Notes: generated by a model not told the origin, from the sequence alone. Shown: positions 1-6,774, numbered from the stretch's first letter. The stretch: 8,164 nucleotides of DNA from Bacteroidota bacterium (GCA_021804525.1 JAJZHJ010000047.1:1-8164), one strand, 5' to 3'. A program made the numbers and translations.

Positions 1-900
1 GTATAACTATTTGGAAGAGTGGATTAATCTATTGGTTTCATTTGTGAAATAGATCGGATAATACATAATTTTGATTTTATGTTTAATGTTATGCTTATTT
101 TGTCAATAGAATTGATGATTCCCGTCTAAAAAGACTTTTCGACGCCAGTAAAGCCATATTATATACGAATTGCATATTTGGATATATAGGCTGGTGTTTT
201 TTAGGGGGTGAGATCTCTAATTTCACTATTTATATTGTCGCGTATGTAGATTTAAACGTATGTAATCAAACAAAATGAGTTTCCACCAAATCTATGTAAT
301 GTTAGTCTTGCTTTTGTTCTTTGATCAATTTGGATACAAAAGTATACTATTATCTTCGATATAAAAAGCATTTTGGTAATAATAATAGATAAATAAGTTA
401 CATTTAGGTATGATTTTCGACTAACATCGACATAAATGTTGCTAAAATGCCACATTAGCTAACAAATAAATTATGTCTACTTTAAACTTAGGAACGAAAC
501 AGTTTACGTGTTAAATTAATGTTACGTTATGATTGTTTCCGTTGATATCGACATGCAAAAATGAAAAATGGCTATCTCAAAGAAAATTGTCAGCTGAAAT
601 TTGTAGTTATAGTTTATCGAAGGCTGTCAATAAGATAATCCTTCGGATGCGATGTCTCTAATACATCATAAAAAAGCCAACTAAAACCAGCTAACTGATC
701 TTTGTAACCTACTAGAATAGTCAATTCTATTCAACCGTGCAATTAGCGAATGTGAATTTTGAGAGTTAAAAAAACGGGGAAAATAGGATAATGAAATAAT
801 TGTTGGCGGGAGGCGTTTCTTTTCGTGTAGTGTGCGGAAAGTTTTTCTTCAAATCAATAATATGCCTCCAAAGAGGTATGATTCATCGTCATAAGATACA
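1..900. other. AT-rich stretch without a recognisable gene
   Basis: No reading frame here has a recognisable domain or a convincing start. The longest open frame (minus strand, 252-455, 67 codons) is rich in Ile, Tyr and Ser and reads like chance translation of AT-rich DNA. I see no tRNA, rRNA, RNase P, CRISPR repeat or transposase. A 38-codon open stretch without a start codon (minus strand, 614-730) has a protein-like composition but is framed by stops. A small imperfect hairpin lies near 868-886 (ATGCCTC / GAGGTAT with one G-T wobble). The region is either a long intergenic spacer or the decayed remains of something no longer recognisable. Confidence 0.55.
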
Positions 901-908
901 ACTGAAAC

Positions 909-941
909 AAAAAAGCTAAGGGCGTCCGGAGACTCCCTTAG
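909..941 (-). terminator. Intrinsic terminator downstream of the P-II gene
   Basis: Read on the minus strand, CTAAGGG (941-935) pairs with CCCTTAG (922-916). Inside it, after one mismatch, a further GTC/GAC pair closes on a four-base loop. The stem is followed directly by C and then six T residues (914-909). This is a classic Rho-independent terminator. It lies about 110 bp past the stop codon of the P-II gene and probably ends the leftward nitrogen transcript. Confidence 0.85.
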
Positions 942-1052
942 TGAGATTAAATGATTCCTTTGAGTTAGCAGTGAAAGCTCAAAATACAATCACGACAATT
1001 GCCAAAGAAACCTATATTTCGCAGAATAAACGTTTCTCTCTTTTATGAATAG

Positions 1053-1400
1053 CTATTCCTTCATATACAATGATTCATCTCCACTTTCTTTTGTGCGGAT
1101 ACGGTAGGATTCTTCAATGGGTGATACAAATATCTTTCCATCTCCCACTTCGCCGGTATATGCTTTTTCCAAAAGACAATCTACAGTTTTTTTTAAATTT
1201 ATGTCGCGAACCACAATAGACAAAGTCAATCGAGAAATAAAATCAGTATCAGAGGATCCGCGAAATACGTTTTTTCTTTTTCTTTCATTCCCTACTCCAA
1301 AAGTTTCGGTATAAGTAAAGAAATCAATATCAATGTCATGTAGTGCTGCTTTAACTTCTTCAAATTTAGCACGCCTTATAATTGCTTCTATTTTTTTCAT
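1053..1400 (-). CDS. P-II family nitrogen regulatory protein with divergent T-loop
   Basis: This 115-residue protein has the usual P-II length. It starts MKKIEAIIR, as in GlnB/GlnK, and carries the C-terminal P-II signature TGEVGDGKIFVSPIE at residues 82-96, followed by YRIRT. By alignment from memory, K89, R100 and R102 match the ATP-binding K90, R101 and R103 of E. coli GlnB. P-II proteins are trimers that sense ATP/ADP and 2-oxoglutarate, and the amt-linked members plug the ammonium channel with their T-loop. Here the T-loop (about residues 36-57) is unusual: it has a basic run NERKRKN, E at the position of Gln39, D where uridylylated Tyr51 would be, F for Tyr46, and one residue fewer overall. 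Uridylylation is therefore unlikely and 2-oxoglutarate binding may be altered. The gene lies downstream of amt in the same direction, 146 bp away. The start ATG at 1400 gives the conserved N-terminus. I leave GlnB versus GlnK open. Confidence 0.93.
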   Translation of the reverse strand: MKKIEAIIRRAKFEEVKAALHDIDIDFFTYTETFGVGNERKRKNVFRGSSDTDFISRLTLSIVVRDINLKKTVDCLLEKAYTGEVGDGKIFVSPIEESYRIRTKESGDESLYMKE

Positions 1401-1442
1401 AATAAATAATAATTTATTTTAGTGTGACTCTATATTGGATTC

Positions 1443-1450
1443 CAAAAATA
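1443..1450 (-). promoter_or_regulatory. Possible -7 promoter element for the P-II gene
   Basis: The minus strand reads TATTTTTG, a match to the Bacteroidota -7 consensus TAnnTTTG. It would place a transcription start about 35 bases before the P-II ATG. No TTTG or TTG is seen at the expected -33 distance, and such an eight-base match is easy to find in AT-rich DNA. It is listed because the terminator-like hairpin just upstream would make a separate promoter useful. Confidence 0.25.
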
Positions 1451-1497
1451 ATTCTTTTGAATGATAGTGTTAGCGCTATTATGAAAATAAAATGATA

Positions 1498-1528
1498 TTA
1501 AACAGGAGTTTTTGCAACTCCTGTTTAA
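1498..1528 (-). terminator. Hairpin between amt and the P-II gene, probable terminator or attenuator
   Basis: A perfect 13-bp inverted repeat (1498-1510 with 1516-1528) encloses a 5-base loop and begins about 20 bp past the amt stop codon. The core arms are AACAGGAGTT and AACTCCTGTT. On the minus strand the stem ends in TTTAA and is followed by AT-rich, T-rich sequence rather than an unbroken T run, so termination may be partial. It would reduce readthrough from amt into the P-II gene, or protect the 3' end of the amt message. Confidence 0.65.
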
Positions 1529-1546
1529 AAATCGATTCTATATTGT

Positions 1547-3091
1547 TTAGTTAGAGTAAGCTTCAGCTCCATGCTCCCACATATCTAGACCTCCAGGGCC
1601 GGTTTCGCCTTCCGGTTCAACGCGCAATTTATATGGATAAGGTAATTTACTTACTACATACATTACGAGAAATGAAATCGCTAATGTTGCAACAGTAATG
1701 GTGAAACTGCCTATTGCTTGAGCTTTAAGAACATCAAAACCACCACCATAGAATAATCCTGTGACAGGAGCTGTATTATCGGGGCCAAAAGGGCCAGTAA
1801 AGCCAAATTGTCCACTTGCAAAAAGCCCGAGGGATAAAGTTCCCCAAATTCCAGCCAAACCGTGAACGGATACTGCACCAACCGGATCATCAATACGAAG
1901 ATATTCCATTAGGTAAACTCCACCAAATACCACAAGTCCTGCAACAAGCCCAATCATTACTGAACCGAAAGGCGAAACCCAGTAACATGGTGCAGTGATA
2001 GCTACCAGACCGGCTAACATCCCGTTCAATGCAAAGCCTGTATCAAATTTCCCCTTGAAAGGGCCAATCCAAAGAGCAGCTAACATGGCGGCTAATGAAC
2101 CTGTGCAGGCGGCAATAGTAGTATTGGCTGCAATACGTCCGATTCCTTCATAATCCATACCAGAGAGTGTACTTCCAGGGTTAAATCCGTACCAACCAAA
2201 CCAAAGTAAAAATGCTCCGATAGTAGCCAACGGTAAACTGTGAGCTGCAGGCAATCCTCCTCGTTTTTTGTCGTCACGTAAGAAGACACGACCAATACGT
2301 GGCCCTAAAACTATTGCACCTGCTAATGAAACCATACCGCCAATTGTATGTACTACGGTTGATCCGGCAAAGTCACGGAATCCTTGACCTAAAGAAGGTA
2401 GAAAATGTCCAGGTGTTCCCATTAATGCTAAGAATCCATCAGGCCCCCATGCCCAGTGACCAATAATTGGATAAATAATCGCAGTTACAAAAACACTGTA
2501 AATAATATCACCACGGAAGCTTGTACGTCCAATCATAGCACCAGAAGTGATAGTTGAAGCGGTATCAGCAAAAGCGAATTGGAAAATCCAGTGTGCCAAT
2601 AAAGCTACCCCCGTTGTACCATAAGTTGCCGGAGCATTTTGTAGAAAGAAATATTGTTGCCCAATGAATCCGTTACCTGCTCCAAACATAAAAGCGTAAC
2701 CGATAGCCCAAAATGAAATACCACAAATAGCTGTATCAAGTACGCATTCGATTAATATATTTACGGTTTCACGTTTTCTGGCAAATCCGGCTTCAAGCAT
2801 TACGAACCCGGCTTGCATTCCGAAAACCAAAAATGCAGCTACTAATGTCCAAATCGTATTTATTGAATTAATTACTGCTGTTTCGTGAACGGTATAAGTA
2901 TCCGCAGCATAGACAGGAGTTCCTGTAATTAAACTTGGAAGTATAATCATGGCCGCTATTACGGCTACCAAGCCTAACATCTTTCCCGCAATAATTGCTG
3001 CGAAAAGTTTCCAATCTTTGGGCTTAGAAATGTTTTCTATAATTCTAGAAAAATAATCGACCCTTCCTGTATTTCTTAATTTGCTATCCAT
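1547..3091 (-). CDS. Ammonium transporter, Amt/AmtB family
   Basis: This 514-residue protein belongs to the Amt/MEP/Rh family of inner-membrane trimeric channels that import ammonium. Family landmarks are clear: an early helix with GFVMLEAGFARKRE (95-108), the RDFAGSTVVH motif (239-248) holding D240 and pore H248 (AmtB D160 and H168), WFGWYGFNPGS (297-307), and H410 in SVHGLAGIWGT (AmtB H318). F170 and F174 fit the external Phe gate. The C-terminal tail (about 489-514, GLDMWEHGAEAY) is the conserved cytoplasmic region involved in gating and P-II contact. The protein is longer than E. coli AmtB (428 residues) mainly because of an N-terminal extension of about 65 residues. This contains a basic segment, a hydrophobic stretch (about 30-56) and a PVYAAD sequence that looks like a signal-peptidase site. 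The gene follows the porin-like gene by 37 bp and precedes the P-II gene, so regulation by nitrogen status is expected. Confidence 0.97.
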   Translation of the reverse strand: MDSKLRNTGRVDYFSRIIENISKPKDWKLFAAIIAGKMLGLVAVIAAMIILPSLITGTPVYAADTYTVHETAVINSINTIWTLVAAFLVFGMQAGFVMLEAGFARKRETVNILIECVLDTAICGISFWAIGYAFMFGAGNGFIGQQYFFLQNAPATYGTTGVALLAHWIFQFAFADTASTITSGAMIGRTSFRGDIIYSVFVTAIIYPIIGHWAWGPDGFLALMGTPGHFLPSLGQGFRDFAGSTVVHTIGGMVSLAGAIVLGPRIGRVFLRDDKKRGGLPAAHSLPLATIGAFLLWFGWYGFNPGSTLSGMDYEGIGRIAANTTIAACTGSLAAMLAALWIGPFKGKFDTGFALNGMLAGLVAITAPCYWVSPFGSVMIGLVAGLVVFGGVYLMEYLRIDDPVGAVSVHGLAGIWGTLSLGLFASGQFGFTGPFGPDNTAPVTGLFYGGGFDVLKAQAIGSFTITVATLAISFLVMYVVSKLPYPYKLRVEPEGETGPGGLDMWEHGAEAYSN

Positions 3092-3128
3092 AATAAGAAT
3101 ATTTTAATTAATATATTTGACGTATAAT

Positions 3129-3863
3129 TTACAATGTAATTCCTGCCACAAAGAAGGCCTTTCCCAACTGTGGGTTGCATCCAAGAATGCCGTACACGGG
3201 GAGTGAAAACGTGTCAGTCACCTTCATGATTTTGGTTGCTCTCAATCCGATATTGATCACAGCAAAATTTGAATTGCCATATATCATCGGGCTATCTACT
3301 AAAGAGGCACCCATAAAAGCCTTTACCATTGACGACAGGGGGTATCCCAACTCCAAGTAGGAAGAATAAGCGTTATTTCCGCTAGCATTTTTATCGTCAC
3401 CATAAAACATCGTGTTCACTGACACGCTCAACGGAAAAGCTTGTGCTCCCGCATAAGCTAAGGTTGCTTCATAAATATGGTCCGTGCCATGTGATTGATA
3501 ATTGAAATAATTGTGATTGTTATTCCAATTGTAATCTGTTATCATGATAGAAAAATCTTTTGACATAGCTAGCGTGGCACAAAGGTCTACTTCTTTCACT
3601 TGTCCCGAGAAAGCCGACGACCCCCATGCTCCAATTGAGAATATCCCGTTTGTATAAGTGACACAAGGCTGGATATTGGGTGAGCCGCCTTTGCTGCCTT
3701 CCTGAGGAATACCACGCCAGATATATGAACTTACTAAATCGGCGCTTACCGTGAAAGTCCCGCTTTTGCTCGTTTGCGCTTGTACTGCTGGAACAGCTAA
3801 CGTTGCAAACAACATGCCTCCAAAAATGGTGGCTAAAATTACATTCTTTGTTTTCATCTTCAT
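3129..3863 (-). CDS. Gcw_chp/TorF-type putative outer-membrane porin
   Basis: The 244-residue product has a signal peptide: basic MKMKTKN, a hydrophobic core, and cleavage probably after AVQAQ or VQA near residues 28-30. The mature part starts with the pattern SADLVSSYIWRGI (40-52), typical of the Gcw_chp family of putative beta-barrel proteins (TIGR02001/PF09694, also named TorF family porins). Alternating polar and aromatic strands follow, and the end FFVAGITL resembles an outer-membrane terminal strand. The molecular function of the family is not well established. It is the first gene of the leftward cluster, 37 bp before amt, so an outer-membrane role in ammonium or small-nitrogen-compound uptake is a fair inference from context. 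ATG at 3863 follows A-rich sequence (AAAGAAAAA); a second ATG at 3857 is also possible and would still leave a good signal peptide. Confidence 0.85.
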   Translation of the reverse strand: MKMKTKNVILATIFGGMLFATLAVPAVQAQTSKSGTFTVSADLVSSYIWRGIPQEGSKGGSPNIQPCVTYTNGIFSIGAWGSSAFSGQVKEVDLCATLAMSKDFSIMITDYNWNNNHNYFNYQSHGTDHIYEATLAYAGAQAFPLSVSVNTMFYGDDKNASGNNAYSSYLELGYPLSSMVKAFMGASLVDSPMIYGNSNFAVINIGLRATKIMKVTDTFSLPVYGILGCNPQLGKAFFVAGITL

Positions 3864-4124
3864 TTTTTCTTTAAGTGATTACTTGAAAATCTCACATGCA
3901 CACATTTTTCAATGTCTCCGGAAACACGAAAATGTTTTCTTGTTGTTAAAACTGATACTTTCGATTGAATAAGAGTCGATCAATCGTAAACTACACACAT
4001 ACTCTTCTACCTTCAAAAAAACTACAATCTTTTCTTTTTTTGTCATGACATTTCTCTTTGGACAATCATCCATCTTTTTGTCCTTTTGCTTATCGTCTCC
4101 CTTTCTCTTTCTTGAATGATGCGA

Positions 4125-4132
4125 CAAATGTA
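4125..4132 (-). promoter_or_regulatory. Possible -7 promoter element for the porin-amt unit
   Basis: The minus strand reads TACATTTG, matching the Bacteroidota -7 consensus TAnnTTTG. It is the only such match on this strand between the porin-like gene and the inverted-repeat cluster. The -33 TTTG/TTG element is not visible at the expected spacing, which fits an activator-dependent promoter or a chance match. If used, it would give a leader of roughly 250 bases. Confidence 0.35.
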
Positions 4133-4146
4133 TATATTATTTTTAG

Positions 4147-4228
4147 ATACCCCATCATTTATGATGTTAAAAATCAAAATAACGCATTATTTTGATCGAA
4201 TACCCCCTATTTTTATGTGCATAATGCA
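4147..4228. promoter_or_regulatory. Cluster of inverted repeats in the divergent spacer
   Basis: Three inverted repeats lie close together: CATCAT-TT-ATGATG (4153-4166), ATCAAAATAA-CGCA-TTATTTTGAT with ten perfect pairs (4173-4196), and TGCAT-A-ATGCA (4218-4228). ATACCCC occurs twice in the same orientation (4147-4153 and 4200-4206), one copy on each side of the largest repeat. No T run follows the large stem, so it does not look like a terminator. Its place just upstream of the possible leftward promoter suggests operator sites. The binding protein cannot be named from the sequence. Confidence 0.45.
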
Positions 4229-4262
4229 ATTAAAATGATGTTTTTCGTGACACAACTACATT

Positions 4263-4575
4263 TTGATGATTATCTCATTACAATTGCAATTGGTCATTTC
4301 CGAGTTAAGAAATAGAATGTACTTATGGTATCTTCCGAAAACATTTTTATTACGAAAAGGCCATTATAGAAGTGGTAGAATCTTAAGAAAAAAGAGCGAA
4401 GGAAGAGAAAAATCAAGAAAAAGCGGTACCTTTGAATCATTAATTCGTGTGATGAAACGAAAAAATCATACTGCAGCACACAAAAGTTTAATTCCAGACA
4501 AAGCTGACATTTTTATGTCACTCACGCTTTCGGATACTCAATAAATATCTATAACATCGTTAAAATCAAACAAAA
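4263..4575. other. Spacer before the oxidoreductase gene, right part
   Basis: A plus-strand open frame (4263-4544, 93 codons) starts MMIISLQLQL and then becomes very rich in Lys and Arg. It has no recognisable domain, and its 3' end overlaps a perfect palindrome, so I do not call it a gene. TACCTTTG at 4427-4434 matches the -7 promoter consensus but lacks a visible -33 element. The last bases before the oxidoreductase start are A-rich, as is usual for translation starts in this group. Confidence 0.4.
4506..4521. promoter_or_regulatory. Perfect palindrome, possible CRP/FNR-type operator
   Basis: TGACAT-TTTT-ATGTCA is a 16-bp two-fold symmetric site ending 54 bp before the oxidoreductase ATG. 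The form TGACA-N6-TGTCA resembles half-site spacing used by CRP/FNR-family regulators, some of which sense redox or nitrosative stress in Bacteroidota. The assignment is by resemblance only; as RNA it would be a weak hairpin. Confidence 0.35.
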
Positions 4576-5931
4576 ATGAAACAAACTGATGTATTAATCA
4601 TTGGTGGAAGTGCAGCTGGAATGGTGGCTGCCGTAACAGGAAAATTCAGTTGGCCTGAAAAGAAATTCATCTTAGTCAAGAAACAAAAAGAGATGATGGT
4701 TCCATGTGGCATCCCCTATATTTTCGGGACACTCGAAGGTAGTGCACAAAATATCATGCCAGTTGATCCGATGCTCGCAAAGAGCGGTGTTGAATCCATC
4801 GTGGGTGAGGTAACTGCCATTGATACCAAAAACAAAACTGCCTCGTTGGCTGATGGAGAAACCATTCAATATGTCAAATTAGTTATTGCAACAGGGTCAA
4901 TGCCGGTCATGCCTCGTTGGTTAAAAGGGGGCGAAAAGAAAAATGTGTTCGTTATCCCGAAAGACAAAGTCTATTTGGACAACATGCTCCAAACAATCAA
5001 TCAATGTAAGAAAATAGTGGTCATTGGAGCAGGGTTTATTGGAGTGGAATTTTCCGACGAACTCAATAAACGTGGTCATCAGGTAACGTTAGTCGAGAAA
5101 TTACCTAATATTCTGGGAGCTGCTTTCGATGTCGAACTTTCTGACAAAATTCACGCCTTACTCAGTGAGCGTGGGGTCAACGTGATTACAGGGAATGGCA
5201 TTCGTCAGGTTGTCGGACAAGATCGTGTGGAAGGTGTGGAATTAGAAAAAGGCGAAACCATCGAAGCCGATGCCGTCATTCTTTCAATGGGCTATAAGCC
5301 AAACACAGAATTAGCCAAAAATTCGGGTATTTACATTGACGAAGACAACTTCATAGCAGTGGACGAGTACATGCGCACCCACGAATCGGATATTTTTGCA
5401 ATAGGCGATTGTGCCCAGAAGCGTGATTTTATTACGCGAAAACGTGTTTCCACCATGTTGGCATCAACAGCCTGTGCTGAAGCGCGTATTGCAGGGATGA
5501 ATCTATATAATCTTAATGTGGTAAAAACCTTTAGCGGAACCATCGCCATCTATTCAACGGCCATTGGTGGAACTGGCTTTGGAACGGCTGGTGTCACGGA
5601 GGCGCGGGCACGAGAAGAAGGTATCGAAACCTTAACCGGACTCTTTGAAGGGGTAGATCGGCATCCTGGTAATCTGCCGGATGCCCACAAACAAACTGTT
5701 AAACTGATCTCGGCTGCTCAATCTGGCGTCATCATTGGTGGCGAAGTGATTGGTGGTCTCAGTGCCGGCGAATTGACGAATGTCATTGGGTTGGCAATTG
5801 AAACTAGAATAACAGTCAACTCATTGCTCACTTCTCAAATTGGAACCCATCCTTGTTTAACCGCTTCTCCGGCAGCTTATCCTTTGATTAAAGCCGCTGA
5901 AATTATTGCCGGTAAAATGCGTGATAGTTAA
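4576..5931 (+). CDS. FAD-dependent CoA-disulfide reductase/NADH oxidase family protein
   Basis: The 451-residue product is a pyridine nucleotide-disulfide oxidoreductase of the single-cysteine group (CoA-disulfide reductase, NADH oxidase, NADH peroxidase). The N-terminal FAD site is IIGGSAAG (8-15). C44 in VPCGIPYIFG is the expected redox cysteine. ATGS (105-108) is a second FAD-contact motif. The NAD-binding fold has GAGFIG (151-156), with acidic E174 at the end of the next strand, which favours NADH over NADPH. IGDCA (276-280) is the C-terminal FAD motif, and a dimerisation domain fills about 320-451. Such enzymes use NADH to reduce CoA disulfide, other disulfides or sulfur, or oxygen; the substrate cannot be fixed from sequence. 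An extra cysteine, C427, lies in the dimerisation domain. The gene stands alone, divergent from the nitrogen cluster and convergent with the heptose genes. ATG at 4576 leaves only three residues before the FAD strand, as expected. Confidence 0.93.
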   Translation: MKQTDVLIIGGSAAGMVAAVTGKFSWPEKKFILVKKQKEMMVPCGIPYIFGTLEGSAQNIMPVDPMLAKSGVESIVGEVTAIDTKNKTASLADGETIQYVKLVIATGSMPVMPRWLKGGEKKNVFVIPKDKVYLDNMLQTINQCKKIVVIGAGFIGVEFSDELNKRGHQVTLVEKLPNILGAAFDVELSDKIHALLSERGVNVITGNGIRQVVGQDRVEGVELEKGETIEADAVILSMGYKPNTELAKNSGIYIDEDNFIAVDEYMRTHESDIFAIGDCAQKRDFITRKRVSTMLASTACAEARIAGMNLYNLNVVKTFSGTIAIYSTAIGGTGFGTAGVTEARAREEGIETLTGLFEGVDRHPGNLPDAHKQTVKLISAAQSGVIIGGEVIGGLSAGELTNVIGLAIETRITVNSLLTSQIGTHPCLTASPAAYPLIKAAEIIAGKMRDS

Positions 5932-5963
5932 CACGACTTGCTCGTGACAACTCATTGAAAACA

Positions 5964-6005
5964 AACGCCGCTTATGCATGTCTTTTGATAAATGCAAGCG
6001 GCGTT
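5964..6005. terminator. Bidirectional terminator between convergent genes
   Basis: AACGCCGCTT (5964-5973) and AAGCGGCGTT (5996-6005) form a GC-rich 10-bp stem around a 22-base loop, which can itself pair partly (TGCAT / ATGCA). On the plus strand ATCTTTATT follows; on the minus strand TGTTTTC follows. It sits 32 bp past the oxidoreductase stop and 72 bp past the hddC stop, so it can serve both. A smaller hairpin, CACGA / TCGTG (5932-5946), follows the oxidoreductase stop directly. Confidence 0.8.
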
Positions 6006-6077
6006 ATCTTTATTGATTACTTATTCTGTAACCCTATTGGACACGACATAAGAAAATTCACTATCCACCGCCAAAAG

Positions 6078-6773
6078 TCAATTGACTACGATTCCTTTCA
6101 ATTCTTTCTGTGCCCTTTTATAATCTTCAGGCACACCGATGTCAATAAAGTAGGCGTCTTCCACGTAACCTCCGATGGTGTCATAACGAATCTCTTTTTC
6201 TAAGAAATCCTTTTCAAACGAAAACTTCTCAGGAAAGTGGTTCAATACATCCCGTTGAAGCAAATACACGCCTCCATTGATCAGTCCGTCAGTACAAAAT
6301 TGTTTTTCACGAAAAGCTGTGATGCGATGACTTTTCATTTCAACACTCCCGTATCTATCGAAATCACACAACGGTTTCAAAGCTAATGTTGCCTTAAACT
6401 CTCTACTTTGATGGATGTGAAGTAGTTTTTCTAACTGAATAGGGAAAAATGTGTCTCCATTCACCACAAAAACAGAGGATTCAGATGTTTGTTGCAAAGC
6501 CAACTTGATGCCACCGCCTGTACCTAAAGGTTCCTTTTCGACCACCGTCGTAATGTGCAAAGAACTTTGATACCCCAACAGCCATTCTTCTACTAATTCG
6601 TGTTTATATCCTAAAGATAACACTACATGCTGCATCCCTTGTTGTATCAGGTAAGATAACAAATATTCCAGAAATGGATTGTTCCCAATGGTAGCCAGAC
6701 ATTTAGGGCGATCGTTCACCACGCTTTGCAGTCGCGTGCCAAATCCTCCGGCTAAAATAATACATTCCGTCAT
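6078..6773 (-). CDS. hddC: D-glycero-alpha-D-manno-heptose 1-phosphate guanylyltransferase
   Basis: The 231-residue protein is a sugar-nucleotide transferase of the GT-A type. From the N-terminus it has the nucleotide-binding loop LAGGFGTRL (7-15), PKCL with K24, GTGGGIK (84-90), the metal-binding NGDTFF motif with D107, NGGVYLL (166-172), and FIDIGVPEDY (209-218). Its length matches HddC of the GDP-heptose pathway (about 230). It should transfer GMP from GTP to heptose 1-phosphate. The relatives RmlA, RfbF and mannose-1-phosphate guanylyltransferases share the motifs, but location directly after gmhA and hddA makes HddC the best call. A longer open frame reaches 6905, but ATG at 6773 puts the nucleotide loop at the normal place and avoids a 130-bp overlap. 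The start lies one base after the gmhA stop (TGA-T-ATG), which points to translational coupling. Confidence 0.9.
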   Translation of the reverse strand: MTECIILAGGFGTRLQSVVNDRPKCLATIGNNPFLEYLLSYLIQQGMQHVVLSLGYKHELVEEWLLGYQSSLHITTVVEKEPLGTGGGIKLALQQTSESSVFVVNGDTFFPIQLEKLLHIHQSREFKATLALKPLCDFDRYGSVEMKSHRITAFREKQFCTDGLINGGVYLLQRDVLNHFPEKFSFEKDFLEKEIRYDTIGGYVEDAYFIDIGVPEDYKRAQKELKGIVVN

Positions 6774-6774
6774 A

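Larger units (their letters stand above)
3864..4262. other. Divergent intergenic control region, left part
   Basis: There is no convincing gene here. A 72-codon minus-strand frame (3909-4127) opens with TTG inside a possible promoter element and encodes low-complexity Lys/Asp-rich sequence, so I read it as non-coding leader. On the minus strand the 250 bases before the porin-like gene are purine-rich. They contain a 7-bp hairpin, CGATTGA / TCAATCG (3962-3968 with 3980-3986). Positions 4147-4228 hold a cluster of inverted repeats described separately. Confidence 0.5.

Noticed and set aside
299..427. 9-bp inverted repeat ATGTTAGTC / GACTAACAT, 111 bp apart
   Set aside because: A match of this length is expected by chance in about 1 kb and has no flanking structure of a mobile element.
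252..455. 67-codon minus-strand open frame
   Set aside because: It has low-complexity Ile/Tyr/Ser-rich composition from AT-rich DNA, no domain, and no partner gene nearby.
868..886. Hairpin ATGCCTC-CAAA-GAGGTAT as a terminator
   Set aside because: It has only seven pairs with one wobble and no T run on either side.
3909..4127. 72-codon minus-strand open frame upstream of the porin-like gene
   Set aside because: It starts at TTG within a possible promoter element and encodes Lys/Asp-rich low-complexity sequence. It is better read as untranslated leader.
3864..4262. Sigma-54 promoter for the nitrogen cluster
   Set aside because: I searched by eye for the GG-N10-GC core (TGGCAC-N5-TTGC) on the minus strand and found no acceptable match.
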